From contig JACVVK020000087.1 of NCBI GenBank assembly GCA_018292915.2, forward strand, positions 1,482,501 through 1,546,500: 64,000 nt of DNA. Reading direction: 5' to 3'. Position 1 is the first letter of the stretch, and each line of letters starts with the position of its first letter. Position numbers and translations under genes: made by a program. Under the pieces are notes generated by a model. That model saw nothing but the letters and a program-made list of their open reading frames with translations, was not told the DNA's origin and did not search any database. This DNA comes from Batillaria attramentaria. Lineage: Eukaryota; Mollusca; Gastropoda; Batillariidae. Shown here one piece after another: positions 22,546 through 34,420 of this stretch.

Positions 22546-23227
22546 AAAACCCCGAGGTTGCTCTTGAAAAAATCAAGGTCGCACTTGTAAATTTCAAGGG
22601 TGTTGTTTCGTTGAGAAATTCTAGGTTGCTGTTACTTTGAGAAATTATGGGTTCTGGAGAAATTATTGGTTGCTGCTTCCTTGAGAAATTCCAGATTGCT
22701 TTTGAAAAATTCAAGGTTGCACTGGTAAATTTCAAGTGTGCTGTTTCTTTGAGAAAATCTAGGTTGCTGTTACCTTGTGTCTAGTGATAGAACATTAACG
22801 CTAATGTTATCCCTCCGTCACCAGGGACGACTCTGATGATGTCTGTCTGTCTGTCTGTCTGTGTCTCCTTGCACCGAGCTTACGAGACCCTAGGGAGAAA
22901 AACAGCCTATGTGTCAAACCTGGCCAACCATAACTATACTATACTATACTATACCAAAGCTGATGGCTTTGGACAGGCCGGCCATTTTCTCGATATCGAC
23001 TTTTTTTGTAGAGGCAATGAAACATGACAACCATGCCCGATAGGAAGGGTGGAAACGCGTAACACCATCCGGTACTAACTCGATCTTTCTTCCTCCTCAA
23101 GCGCCCGGGGAGAACGTGGACTGAAACAAGTCCAGGAAAGGAAGGACAGTGGGGTGTAATGAAAATGGACGGGAGTGTTGCCCGTGCTACTCCGCTTCAA
23201 ACGTTTCGACGATGATTGCTCTCTCTC

Positions 23228-23860
23228 TCGCGAAAAGCCGTATGTTTGAAGAAAAACTTCTCAAAATTGCGAGAAAAGCCACATGTTTGAAAAAAAACTT
23301 CTCAAAATTGCGAGAAAAGCCATATGTTTGAAGAAAAACTTCTCAAAATTCCGAGAAAAGCCATAATTATGTTTGAAGGAAAACTTCTCAAAATTGCGAG
23401 AAAAGCCATATGTTTGAAGAAAAACTTCTCAAAATTGCGAGAAAAGCCATATGTTTGAAGAAAAACTTCTCAAAATTGCGAGAAAAGCCATAATTATGTT
23501 TGAAGGAAAACTTCTCAAAATTGCGAGAAAAGCCATATGCTTGAAGAAAAACTTCTCAAAATTCCGAGAAAAGCCATAATTATGTTTGAAGGAAAACTTC
23601 TCAAAATTGCGAGAAAAGCCATATGTTTGAAGAAAAACTTCTCAAAATTCCGAGGAAAGCCATATGTTTGAAGAAAAACTTCTCAAAATTCCGAGGAAAG
23701 CCATATGTTTGAAGAAAAACTTCTCAAAACTCCGAGAAAAGCCATCTGTTTGAAGAAAAACTTCTCAAAATTCCGAGGACAGCCATATGTTTGAAGAAAA
23801 ACTTCTCAAAATTCCGAGGAAAGCCATATGTTTGAAGAAAAACTTCTCAAAATTCCGATG
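23228..23860 (+). repeat. 41-bp minisatellite, about 15 copies
   Basis: The unit runs GCGAGAAAAGCCATATGTTT, then GAAGAAAAACTTCTCAAAATT. Some units carry an extra AAT (44 bp). Early units have TTGCGAG and later ones TTCCGAG. It begins 25 bp inside the left TIR of TIR-4, and its first unit grades into the subterminal GATTGCTCT-CGCGAAAAGCC sequence. Confidence 0.93.
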
Positions 23861-23879
23861 CGTAACATGAAAACTGCCG

Positions 23880-24257
<378 letters not shown>

Positions 24258-24423
24258 AATATGGGCACGCGCACGTCTTTGCATTGTAGGAACGCGCTAG
24301 TCAAAGTCGTCTGGTTGACAAACGGCCCCGTACTTTCACGCCGACAGACCAAAAGTCCTTCCGCTGGAAACACTCGGTGCTGCTCAAATTTCGAAATTGA
24401 AACACTCGGTGCAATCGTTTGGG

Positions 24424-24579
24424 AGGGAAGCCGGGACAGCCGAATGGTAAAGCGTTGGACTCTCAACGCTCGGTTCGTGAGTTCCAATCCCGGCCGGGGC
24501 CAAATAATTATGTTTCATACTGGCATTTATCTCGTCGCCCCGTCTTTGATATCACCTTCAAGTGGTGGAAAAGGACGCT

Positions 24580-24585
<6 letters not shown>
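24424..24585 (+). mobile_element. SINE-A, diverged, with (CA)n tail
   Basis: Head with A box GACAGCCGAATGG and a body interrupted near 24507-24525. The usual (CCCA)n tail is replaced by (CA)n at 24582-24653. Nested within TIR-4. Confidence 0.85.

Positions 24586-24653
<68 letters not shown>
24582..24653. repeat. (CA)n microsatellite at a SINE-A 3' end
   Basis: Pure CA repeats, 72 bp. Confidence 0.95.
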
Positions 24654-24657
<4 letters not shown>

Positions 24658-24952
24658 CTGTTCGGAAACACGTTTGAAGCAGAGTAGCACCGGAAACACA
24701 GACGTCCATTTTGACTGCACCCCGTGATGGAGGGAGGAGGCGAAAGGGGAAAACGGAACGAGAGAGTGCACAAATGCACAAAGAGTGGAGACTGATGACA
24801 GCTGATATCAGCGGTAGAGTATCTCATTATCTGTCTGACATATTGACAGGAAGGTTCGGGCATTATGTATCGACTGTGACCGAGCAGGATCCCGAGAGGG
24901 ACGCTAACAAGGTAACTTACAGTGGGTGACATCGGTGGTGGAGTTTTTCCAG

Positions 24953-25211
24953 GGCCCGTATGTAAAACTCGAGGTTAATTTAACCCACGGCTACGGGCCT
25001 AACCCATACTAGGACAAAAGAAATCCCAAAACAAAATTAGATTAAAAAAAGGAAGCAAAGTAGGAAAGACAAAAAATCCTTCTATAACGGCATAAGCACC
25101 TTGCTGGAACGGACCCGCTTCCTGATTAAAAAAAAACAACAACCTACAGCTAGTTCAGTTCGAGGTTAGACTCTAACCCGGGGCCCTAACCCCAACTTTT
25201 ACATGCGGGCC
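24953..25211 (+). mobile_element. MITE-1 copy (CAG flanks)
   Basis: Ends GGCCCGTATGTAAAACTCGA and CTTTTACATGCGGGCC. CAG is duplicated at 24950-24952 and 25212-25214. Confidence 0.88.
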
Positions 25212-25214
25212 CAG

Positions 25215-25889
25215 GTGATCACAGCGTCGCAGGACTGTTCTCGTAACAAGCCATCGTCCTCCACTGACGTGACGTCTCGGCGAGACGTCCGAATAAGGGC
25301 CGTTGCACACGCTGATTGCCTGCAGCGAGCTCGCACGCTCGCCGTGTGGATTTAATGTTCACACGCTACCGGCGGACTCCTCTGCCAGCCTGGTGCTGGA
25401 CAGTACACAAAGCGCGATAGCACGCGGTCAGCAGCGGTTGGCTGGCGTGGCGAGGAAAACATAGGACCGTGCTCTATCCACTGGCGTGGCGACGGCGTGC
25501 CTGGGCAGTGTCCCCGGCGAGCTGATTCAAACTGGCTGGGAGTGCCGATTTTACCGTTGAGTGGCGGGCCAGATCGCCACGTCTGACAGCACTGTAATGA
25601 TTACATAGCGCACTTGATCGGTGATCGCACTATTTGCGGAAACCACGAATCGGTTTGTAAATGCTGGTACATGGTGGTATTTTTGTGTGCGTTTTGTTGA
25701 TGATATTTTTTGGTGATGTGTTTTGCACGAGTTTTTTTGTTGCTGTTTTTTATTTTATTTTTAGTACCGCTCTTAACTGCTATTTCTTTTGTGTTTTTCC
25801 CTCTTCACCTACGTCATTATGGTGATCACGTATCAGTCCCCACAGACCCGAGTTGTAGTCCGTGGTGTGTCTTTCATCCACCCTGCGGC
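25215..25889. other. GC-rich anonymous segment
   Basis: Bases 25240-25600 are clearly richer in G+C than the surroundings (many GGCGTGGCGA-like words). I see no coding frame or paired ends. It could be an unrecognised transposon or a CpG-rich element. Confidence 0.35.
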
Positions 25890-25950
25890 TAAGGTAGCCG
25901 TGAATTAGTCTTTGTGGTTTGCGCGGCTTTAAACCTTAAAAACGCACGCA
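25890..25950 (+). repeat. GCGCGGCGTTAA-type dispersed repeat
   Basis: GTGAATTAGTCTTTGTGG then GCGCGGCTTTAAACCTTAAA, as at 16607 and 30685. Confidence 0.55.
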
Positions 25951-26157
25951 CTCACTCTCCCCCGGCGGCTAAGGCGTAGTCTCATCGGCTGGAAAGTGGT
26001 ATAACCCCTAAAAAAAAAAAAAAAAAAAAGTCGAAAACTCAGCCTCCAGCATCGAGTATTATTGTTATTACGCTGCGACACAGTCAAATGCCCTGTATCT
26101 CTTTCTCTGTTTCCTGTTTCTTTCAACTAATTATCATGATTATCTCATATCGTAATG

Positions 26158-26309
26158 GAATGGTAGAGCGTTGGACTTCTAATGCTCGGGTCGTGAGTTC
26201 GATCCCGGCTGGGGCCAAATATTTGTGCTGGCTTTTTCATCGTTGCCCCGTCTTTGATATCACCCTATGTGGTGGAAAAGGACGTTAAACCTCCAAACAC
26301 CCACCCACC
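26158..26309 (+). mobile_element. 5'-truncated SINE-A with exact 14-bp target duplication
   Basis: CTCATATCGTAATG occurs at 26144-26157 and 26310-26323. The copy begins inside the A box (GAATGGTAGAGCG), missing about 18 bp. Body and tail are complete. Confidence 0.93.
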
Positions 26310-26324
26310 CTCATATCGTAATGA

Positions 26325-26543
26325 TCTGGTGCTCGGGCTTTCAAGAGTGCAGCTCCTTGCCTCTGGAACAACTTGCCAGCTCACCTCAAGTCAGGTTCTG
26401 CGTCAGTCATGACCTTCAGGCGGAACCTCAAGACGCATCTTCTCTCTCTCTCTCTCTCACGTTTCTATTTTTTTCGACACTCCAAAGGCGCCGTGAGCAT
26501 GCATACTGCATGGAAGTGTTCTTGTAGGGCTATACAAATGGCC

Positions 26544-26608
<65 letters not shown>
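26325..26608 (+). mobile_element. LINE 3' end with (ATC)n tail
   Basis: RT C-terminal motif in decayed form (CTCTGGAACAACTTGCCAGC, then CGGAACCTCAAGACGCATCTT), a CT-rich stretch, then CCAAAGGCGCCGTGAGCATG, CTATACAAATGGCCAATC and (ATC)n to 26608. The same family is at 41375-41775. Confidence 0.8.
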
Positions 26609-26609
26609 C

Positions 26610-27245
26610 TGGACAGTTCCCCTAAGACTGTCGTGGTCCGTCGCGTGTCTACAGGTTTCAATACCCCCCCCCCCCCCCCAAAAAAAAAGTATTTGCAGTC
26701 AAATCAAAGGGCTTTGTGTTAATTGCACGACCTTTTAGCACCAAACTATCATTATAGACAGTATTTTTGTGGGGAAATCAGGAAGTGGGGTTTTGCGCCA
26801 GGCGCAAGAACCGTTCCGGAAGGGTCTTTTTTGGTTGTTTTGTTTTGGTTTTATTTTTTCCTTTTAGATCTTTTTTTTCTTATTTTTCATTTTTCTTGTT
26901 TAACCTTCCTTCATCATTTTCCCGTAATGCATTTTGTTTTATTCGCCAAGAGTGTTAACGGTTGTGTTGTACATACGTGCGGGAACAGTAAACACGGTTT
27001 TTTCCTGTGTCAGAGGTTGTCACAAGGCGTTTGAACAATCTTACAGACACTAGGAATAGATGCTGTACAACGCGGCAATCCACATCCTGGGACCCACCTC
27101 GCCCTGCAGAAATATTTTAGATTCCACGGCAGTGTTGGCCGCACATTGAAACAAGACAGATCCGTTCAGTACTGGCTTGCCTCTGAAGCGTTTGAGGCTA
27201 CAGTCACCCACGATTCATGGGGTCACGATTCACCGGTTAATCAAT
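26610..27245. other. Anonymous intronic DNA
   Basis: A (C)n(A)n junction at 26666-26688 and a T-rich stretch at 26825-26935. Otherwise nothing recognised. Confidence 0.35.
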
Positions 27246-27345
27246 ACGTGTATTGTATTGAAATAGCCAGGATCTACTTCAAGGCGTGGAGACAAAGCAG
27301 ACCCGGAAATAACCTGAAGGAATAAACATTACACCCGCCCACTCC
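27246..27345 (+). repeat. Direct repeat, copy 1
   Basis: TATTGAAATAGCCAG, CTACTTCAAGGCGT, GACAAAGCAGACCCGG and GAAGGAATAAACAT recur in order at 27778-27872. Confidence 0.85.
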
Positions 27346-27777
27346 CCCCCCCCCCTTCTCCACCCCCCCCCCACACACACACTCCCCAAACACACACATA
27401 CTTCCACACAGATGGCACAACTTTGTTGGCGGCTGTAACCCCTAACGCGCTATATACCCGTGAGATCGATCGCACAGGACGTATCGGCGGCCCGGCGCAT
27501 GCACTTGATTGAAAGAGTAGGCGCACCGGGTTTCAAATGCCAGACACCAAAATTAATATCGCGCTCCAAAAAATTTTTATGTGGTTTTGGGATAAGGGTG
27601 CGGTGACTTGTCACATGACACGCAAACGTGTTTAGAAAACTGTAATATATATATATATTTTTAAAAATGCGGTCAGATATTCCTTTGGAAATCACCGGCA
27701 AAGTGAGATGACGTTCAATTTGCTTCCAGATAGACCCTTGGAAGGCCGAGGCGTTACTTCTTTAGAAGGACCCCAAT

Positions 27778-27872
27778 GCGTGTTTGTATTGAAATAGCCA
27801 GTGATCTACTTCAAGGCGTTAAGACAAAGCAGACCCGGGAATAGCCTGAAGGAATAAACATAACACCCCCTA
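27778..27872 (+). repeat. Direct repeat, copy 2
   Basis: Pairs with 27246-27345, about 530 bp apart. The arms are too short and lack TG...CA ends, so they do not look like LTRs. Confidence 0.85.
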
Positions 27873-27902
27873 CACCAACCCTCCACCCCCTCCAATGCGT
27901 GC

Positions 27903-27904
<2 letters not shown>

Positions 27905-27999
<95 letters not shown>

Positions 28000-28002
28000 C
28001 GC
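27905..28002. repeat. (GT)n(GC)n array
   Basis: About 86 bp of GT running into six GC dinucleotides. All alternating purine-pyrimidine. Confidence 0.95.
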
Positions 28003-28211
28003 AATACGCCCTTGACTTTCTTGTACAGGCGCTAACAAACAAATCTCAATATCATTGTCAGCATAATTATTATTATCATCACTACCACGTTATCAATAGT
28101 AAGAGAAGTAGTAGTATATAATACAGTTTAATATATTTTGGTCGCTCCACCAAACTGAAATTCAGTCTGCGCACACCATTATTGAAACGTCCTTGACAAA
28201 TGCGAGCAGTA

Positions 28212-28215
<4 letters not shown>

Positions 28216-28301
<86 letters not shown>

Positions 28302-28365
28302 AGTTAGTTAGTTAGTTTTTTAGGGCTTTACGCCGCGCAAGCAACAGAGACTATTTCGCGGCTAC
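28216..28365. repeat. (CA)n, (GTTA)n and the GCGCGGCGTTAA-type repeat
   Basis: CA repeats to 28298, four or five GTTA units, then the inverted dispersed repeat (GGGCTTTACGCCGCGCAAGC). Confidence 0.9.
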
Positions 28366-28369
28366 ACAC

Positions 28370-29150
28370 ACACACAGATTTCCCTCCCCCAGAAGCCATG
28401 TTGATAGACGACTATGCGGCTTCGGAGCGATTTGAGTGAATCGTATTCTCAACGAGCCAGTAACTGGGCGTTTACCTCAAGGGTCGCGCTTCCTAAGAGG
28501 CTCTCGCCACTCTTAGACACTCTATTTACTCCATATTATCGCCTGCCTGTGACGTCATTCCATCGCGCTCACGAAAAGGACCCGCCTGATTTGCGCGAGA
28601 TAGGACGTGCTGGAGAAAACCCAAACTCGTACCAACAAGAGTTGAAAGATTTGACTTGCGGCCAAAAACACCATACCTTGTTAATATGTTTTTCATTCTT
28701 GAATAATTTTGCCAGAACCCAAAACGTGAGAGTTTCACAGAAGAGAAGCTTGTCTGGAACACAAACCTCAACACCAGCAGCTAATTACTGAACCAGACAT
28801 GTCAATTTTTTTTTCTATCATATTATCAATTATTTAAATAACTATTGACAGCTGCCATGGCTAGTAGTGAGCTTGCATCCCGCTTACGGCGCTTAGCATA
28901 GCATAAACTCCACCTTGTAATGCTCATTGATTTGTACCGACGTACGCAATGTGGGACGTGACAAACAAACAAACAAACAAACTGGTATACTGTTGAAAGA
29001 TATAGATATGGTATTGCTGGGTAGTATACAAAGTTTTGCAGAATTTGGCTTCCATATGAGGCATTAATCCAGTGAAACCTCATCTTATCTGTGCCTGGTG
29101 CATGACACTTTAAGGCGCGGAATTTTTTTCCCTCGCTCTCTCTCCCTCCC
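28370..29150. other. Anonymous intronic DNA
   Basis: A 125-codon open frame at 28414-28791 has no family resemblance, no splice context and no repeats. It is the longest non-repetitive frame here, but I do not call it a gene. Confidence 0.3.
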
Positions 29151-29271
29151 CCCCCCCTCTCTCTCTCTCTCTCTACCCCTCTCTCCCTTTATGTGCGTAG
29201 TTGCAACCCAGCAAGCTGTGTATTATGTGTGAGGGTATGAACAAGTATGACACAGATAAATTTGTATATGT

Positions 29272-29303
<32 letters not shown>

Positions 29304-29577
29304 ACTATGCCGTGTACTAGGTCAAATTTGCGTCAGTTTTGCCTTCCTGTATGTATACATATGTAAAATGTCAAAAAGAAAAAGAATAAAAACAAACAAA
29401 CAAACAAAACAAACAAACATTAAAACAAAACAAAAACATAAACAAACAAACATCCCACGTGTTTGACTCTTTTTTTCGGTTTGGCCCTGTATGCGAAAAT
29501 CAGGCAAGATAAACGGGTTTGAACAGCAAACCATGAGTATAATCAAAGCGCAACACTCCCACGGAGCCAAATTTGAT

Positions 29578-29650
29578 TCCATTATTAATATTATAATACA
29601 TGGCTTTTATAGAGCGCCGTTCTCCAGCTTCAAGGACTCGCTGCGCTTAA

Positions 29651-29741
<91 letters not shown>

Positions 29742-29880
29742 CCTCGCACACGCACGCTATTTACATCCCCTCGGCTTACATACAATTTGGCAGTGCAACG
29801 AACTCATGATGCACACAGACACTGAGGCTTAACAGAGGTTTAGCTGTCAAAGGCTTGGCGGAAGAGATAGGTCTTCTATT
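29578..29880 (-). mobile_element. LINE 3' end with (GT)n in the 3' UTR
   Basis: On the minus strand, 29880-29838 reads KTYLFRQAFDS and a stop, the last residues of a LINE RT. About 100 bp later comes (GT)n (29652-29738 as CA on +), then CTTTAAGCGCAGCGAGTCC, GGCGCTCTATAAAAGCC and an AT-rich end at 29580. Layout matches 23880-24257. Confidence 0.8.
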
Positions 29881-29939
29881 ATTATTTTTTAAAGCGAGGC
29901 CACTTAACCGCAACCCCAAAAAACGTACATGGTAGGTAT

Positions 29940-30060
29940 TGAGGTAATTCTCGGGTTGTGAGTTCGAATCCCTGCTAGGATCAAAATATTTGACTCGTTC
30001 CTCGTTGATCCGTCTTTGGCATCACCCGTATGTTGCAGAAAAGGGCGCTTACCCCCCTCC
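29940..30060 (+). mobile_element. Old SINE-A fragment
   Basis: CTCGGGTTGTGAGTTCGAATCC, CGTCTTTGGCATCACCCGTA and GTTGCAGAAAAGG align with the SINE-A body. The head is lost and the tail is C-rich. Confidence 0.7.
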
Positions 30061-30096
30061 CCCCCACCCCACCCCCCCTTTCCCACCACCACCCAT

Positions 30097-30120
30097 CCCC
30101 CCCCCCCCCCGGGGGGGGGG
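30097..30120. repeat. Poly(C)-poly(G) junction
   Basis: About 14 C followed directly by 10 G, a perfect homopolymer palindrome. It may be an assembly artefact or an inversion junction. Confidence 0.8.
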
Positions 30121-30523
30121 ACACCAGCACTAAAACAAACAAACAGAAAACCCACCAAAGCCCAAAACAAAAAACAAAAACAACAACCAAAAAAAAAACC
30201 CCAAAAAACAAAACCAAACAACAACAACAACAAATAAACCCAAACAACAACCAGCAAATCCGGACTGGTCCTATCTGGCGCAAAGCAGATGGGTACTTTT
30301 CGTCGGCGTGATGCGGAAAAGGACGGGGGTTCGGAAACAACATGATAACAAGGGGCCGCATCGTCAGGAGATAAAAGTGCACTCAGCCAGACAAATCGAT
30401 GGACTGTAGTCGCTTGAATAAAGCACAGAGAAAACGATTTACGTCCGCAGTGAGTTTGTCTTGCACTTCACGTGTCCGGGCATGTGTTTATTGTTGATAA
30501 TAGTACATCACGATCATTTTGAT

Positions 30524-30525
<2 letters not shown>

Positions 30526-30560
<35 letters not shown>
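30526..30560. repeat. (CT)n microsatellite
   Basis: Pure CT repeats. Confidence 0.9.
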
Positions 30561-30563
<3 letters not shown>

Positions 30564-30684
30564 CGCATTACCTCACTGTTCGAGGTTTCTGGTATGTGCC
30601 AATGATCATGCTCTTTTTAAATTTCAAATGTAAATGCATATATAGACATGTACTTGTATTAGTCCACGCTGAATCTTGCTTACA

Positions 30685-30745
30685 CGCGAATTAGTCTTTG
30701 TTGCTTGCGCGGCGTAAAGCCTTAAACAACTAACTAACTAACTTG
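30685..30745 (+). repeat. GCGCGGCGTAAAGCC dispersed repeat with (ACTA)n
   Basis: CGCGAATTAGTCTTTGTTGC, GCGCGGCGTAAAGCCTTAAA and AACTAACTAAC. This is the cleanest copy of the family. Confidence 0.65.
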
Positions 30746-30771
30746 CTTACATGCGTATGCGGATGAGTGCT

Positions 30772-30775
<4 letters not shown>

Positions 30776-30831
<56 letters not shown>
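30776..30831. repeat. (GA)n microsatellite
   Basis: Pure GA repeats. Confidence 0.95.
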
Positions 30832-30832
<1 letters not shown>

Positions 30833-30962
30833 CGCCTGTAAATATTTGATCTCAGTGTTTTAATTTTCTTTGCTAGATGTATACTAGTATAGTGTGTAGC
30901 AACGGCAAGTTTGTAAATTGCCGTTCTTCTCTGTCAAAACTTCAACCGTTGGAAAAGAAAGT

Positions 30963-30964
<2 letters not shown>

Positions 30965-31025
<61 letters not shown>
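30965..31025. repeat. (ATC)n(TC)n compound microsatellite
   Basis: Ten ATC units followed by about 15 CT units. Confidence 0.95.
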
Positions 31026-31027
<2 letters not shown>

Positions 31028-31177
31028 CGGTTACGGAGGGGTCAATGGTTTAGTTCATCTGCTGTTGAATTTTGTTTTTCCAATCACGCTGTTCTTTTAC
31101 TGGTTGGATCTGCTACGCCAATCAAGTAAATTCGTTCAGACAAAATTCGTTCGAAACTGCTTGGAAAACTGAAAGAA

Positions 31178-31179
<2 letters not shown>

Positions 31180-31257
<78 letters not shown>
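31180..31257. repeat. (GT)n microsatellite
   Basis: Pure GT repeats. Confidence 0.95.
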
Positions 31258-31259
<2 letters not shown>

Positions 31260-31740
31260 AAAATTAACATCCCCCCCCCCAAATACTACAAATACGATAA
31301 ACATGAAACTTGGCAGGACGGTAGTAGGTACAGTATGTATGTTACATTAACTGTGGATTTGGCGGTTGTGTAACAGCCTTTCAGCAAGCAAGGCGGGACA
31401 GTGTGTTCCAGTTCGTATTCTAAAAACCTGACCGTCTTCACGGTCGACTGTCCGCATAAAATTGGTGTGCACCAGGAAACATCTAATTAACACAAATTGA
31501 CTCAGTTACTGGACCGTGCCGACGAAATGATTAACGCGTTTCCTACCACGCGGGGATAACCCGTTTTTTTCCGGTCCTATTCACCGTGCCCATGGTCGTG
31601 GAAATCCCGCGCGAAATAGTACTTTGGTTAGGGGCCTTGTTAGCGAGAATCACGCAAGAGTATCGGCTCCTGTTAGCGGCTCTTTTGCAAAGGAGAACAA
31701 TTTTCCTACATTTTCCGTTTGATAGATCTGGAAAGTGTGT
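31258..31740. other. Anonymous intronic DNA
   Basis: Short C-run at 31271-31280. No gene recognised. Confidence 0.3.
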
Positions 31741-31743
31741 GTG

Positions 31744-31747
<4 letters not shown>

Positions 31748-31807
<60 letters not shown>
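31748..31807. repeat. (GT)n microsatellite
   Basis: Pure GT repeats. Confidence 0.95.
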
Positions 31808-31809
<2 letters not shown>

Positions 31810-32056
31810 CAACAAAAATGAAAGCTTTTTCAACTCCAGATGGATAGATTGTTGGAGTTCAACATCTTCACCACATGAAAGGATGGAGACGGCCCTTTAA
31901 TTGGCAGGTCAAGGTAAGAGGGTATGGGACAGCTACTCTGAGCAGCCCAGATGAAAACCATCCAATGCAAGACTCAGTGACAGGTCGATCATATTCGACT
32001 GCGATGGACTGGGTACACAAACAGGTTCAGCTTACACAACCAGAGGAAACGAAAAA

Positions 32057-32228
32057 GTTTAGGGAGAAAAAAATCCGTCTATAACGGCTTAGGCACCTTG
32101 CTGAAATGGGCCCGCTTCTTGATTTAAAACAAAAAACAACAGAAAATTTAACCCTAGAGCTAGTATAGTTCGAGGTTAGCCTCTCGCCCGGGGCTAAAAG
32201 CCCAAACCTCGACTTTTACATACGGGCC
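32057..32228 (+). mobile_element. MITE-1 copy lacking its left end
   Basis: Begins at the internal AAAAATCCGTCTATAACGGC segment and ends CTTTTACATACGGGCC, followed by CTG. The left ~110 bp are missing. Confidence 0.8.
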
Positions 32229-32552
32229 CTGGGTTAAAGCCAGGTCGAGGGCCAACCCGTATTTCAAATCTAAACATGCAGCTGGCGTCATGATAGGATG
32301 CTTTCGTCAAGACATGACGGCGGGTATGACGTAAGTTTTCCTACGTCATTGCCAGTGTTAGACTTGTAGAGAATGTAGTGTAAACGACTGTTGTTACACT
32401 ACTACTGGAGCGCCCAGTGTGGTCGCCGCGTCATCGAGTACAACTTCTGTTGGCTCATTGCCTGGATTACAGACGATGTCACTGTGCAAGTGTGTAAGAG
32501 GTGTGATGACAGATACTGTACCACGAAACCAGCTCAGAACGAGCTGTAACAC

Positions 32553-32890
32553 GGGGCGGTCGGTGGTCTAGTGGTTAAGAGACTTGTCACCAATGCGAGA
32601 GGACAGAGGTTCGAGTCCCACTCGGGGGGCAAAGAATTTTTCCTTCTCGTATGTGGCACCGTTCATCCGGGCCGATCGTCGGGGGTTCTCTCCGGGTACT
32701 CCAGCTTCCTCCCCCCCCCCCTCTGCTTTGGAAATGGTCAGCCCACCAAATCTGAAAAATACATGCAAATCTAAATTCCGAAATTTAAATGGCTAAGCTG
32801 ACCCTTCGCACCACGTGATTGTAATGTGTTTATGTCCGGTGTGTGAGAGAATGCGTGTGATTCACGTGAGCGTGCTGGTTTCCACGAGAA
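32553..32890 (+). mobile_element. SINE-B, 3'-truncated
   Basis: GGGGCGGTCGGTGGTCTAGT head with A box TGGTCTAGTGG and B box GGTTCGAGTCC. The body is collinear with 40543 up to the GTGAGCGTGC segment and then stops, so the shared LINE-like tail is missing. Confidence 0.88.
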
Positions 32891-33415
32891 TGCGGACAGT
32901 GTGTCTTCAACAGACAAGGAAAACCCATAGTGGAAGACTACGTTTGATTACCATACTGCCGTGCAGGACATCAAAAGGCAAGTTCATTTTCTTGCAGACG
33001 AAAGGGAAATGACACATCCGAAAAAGACGTCATTTTGTCAGGTCGTATAAAATGTGTGAGGAAATGACAGAGAAGATCGCACCGGCAGCAAATTAAGATC
33101 GGATTCCAAATTATATACGCGAGACAACTGGTCGTTGCAGCTGCAACAAGATACATGCTGTTACCATCGAGGTTGAATTGTCACAGCCGATTGTTTTAGG
33201 TTGAAACAAAATCCCAGCTACTTTGCGTTTTCCCCGGAGATCAATATTCATAAACATGGCTCCCGTTGTCCGAATGTGTCCAATAAAAACCGATTCATGT
33301 CATCAGTAAAACTCGCCTACATTACAGGATCCTATGAATGTGTTTAAGCTTAGGTCAGAAACTGGTGTCCGCACGTGCATCTCGTTCGCGACCTGTGCCG
33401 CCACAGGTCCGCAAG
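32891..33415. other. Anonymous intronic DNA
   Basis: No repeat or coding signal recognised. Confidence 0.3.
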
Positions 33416-33417
33416 TG

Positions 33418-33761
33418 GGCGAGTCCACTCCTGTCAATCAAAAGGGTCGAGCCCCAGAATTCATCCAGTCGCGTCCCGCGGCATAATGAGCAGAACACAT
33501 GGCATGGTCTGGAAAACTTTTTGTTAGACACTACAGCGAGGGATGCAAGTGTAGTTTGATATGACTGAAACATGGAAAGAAAGCAGTAAGTCCGCTGACG
33601 TCATTTGAGAAAAAAAGATCATTATGTCAGCCTCTTGCATCTTGAAATCACCCTTTGTCCATAAAATGACAAAATGACGTCATGGACGTACTGAGGTTTG
33701 CCAATACACGGCGAGTAAAGGGGCGGGGCTTTGGCCTCAGGGCTTGTCGAGTGGAGTCGTC
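33418..33761. mobile_element. MITE-2 copy, uninterrupted
   Basis: GCGAGTCCACTC at the left and GAGTGGAGTCGTC at the right. Aligns along its length with 2537-3035 minus the SINE there. TGACGTCATTTGAG and TGACGTCATGGACGTACTG are kept. Confidence 0.7.
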
Positions 33762-33973
33762 TATTATTGATCAAGGGTCAGGTTCTGACTTCTTGACACT
33801 GTTCTTACAATCCGTCTTTTCGCGTGGACATTAAATCTCTGTTTTGCGCATTCACATCTGTTTGTTTGTTTGTTTGTTTGTTTTTAGTAATGGCAAAAAT
33901 GAAAACTTGACTTCTAGATCAGCGCATATTGAAAAGAGGTCTCCCCAACTCTCTCTGTGTTTCTGTGTCTGTC

Positions 33974-34125
33974 TGGGGGAGCCGCGATAGCCGAATGGTA
34001 GAGCGCTGGACTTTCAATACTCGGGTCGTGAGTTCGAATCCCGGCTGGGGCCAAATATTTTTGCTGGCCTTTCTCTCGTTGCCCCGTCTTTGATATCACC
34101 CTTACCTAAACGCCCACCCACCGTG
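33974..34125 (+). mobile_element. SINE-A (A2 subtype)
   Basis: Full head (GGGGAGCCGCGATAGCCGAA), B box GTTCGAATCC and the CTTTCTCTCG body variant. The segment before the tail is shortened. Confidence 0.9.
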
Positions 34126-34148
34126 GCCAAGCGTCTCTCTCTCTCTCT

Positions 34149-34325
34149 GGGAGCCGGGGTGGCGGAATGGTAGAGCGCTGGACTTCTAATGCTCGGGTCG
34201 TGAGTTCGTATCCCGGCTTGGGCCAGATATTTGTGCTGGCTTTTTCATAGTTGTCCTGTCTTTGATATCACACGCATGTGGTGGAAAAGGACGTTACACC
34301 CCCAAACACCCACCCCCACCCCCTC
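34149..34325 (+). mobile_element. SINE-A (A1 subtype) in a (CT)n run
   Basis: Full length with CT repeats on both sides (34134-34148, 34324-34335), so the target was probably the CT run. B box is GTTCGTATCC. Confidence 0.9.
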
Positions 34326-34339
34326 TCTCTCTCTCAAAC

Positions 34340-34343
<4 letters not shown>

Positions 34344-34415
<72 letters not shown>
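34344..34415. repeat. (CA)n microsatellite
   Basis: Pure CA repeats after the SINE-A tail. Confidence 0.95.

Positions 34416-34420
<5 letters not shown>

Larger units (their letters stand above)
21640..22780 (+). repeat. Degenerate ~26-bp minisatellite
   Basis: The unit is roughly CCTTGAGAAATTCTAGGTTG followed by CTGTTT. About 18 recognisable units lie at 21640-22190, and more at 22555-22780. The array is broken by (GT)n at 22026-22096 and by A-rich low-complexity DNA at 22200-22550. Confidence 0.85.

Noticed and set aside
27246..27872. LTR retrotransposon (direct repeats 530 bp apart)
   Set aside because: Repeats are about 90 bp, lack TG...CA ends, and have no primer-binding site or polypurine tract between them.
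28414..28791. 125-residue open frame
   Set aside because: No recognisable domain, no good splice context and ordinary length by chance for this composition.
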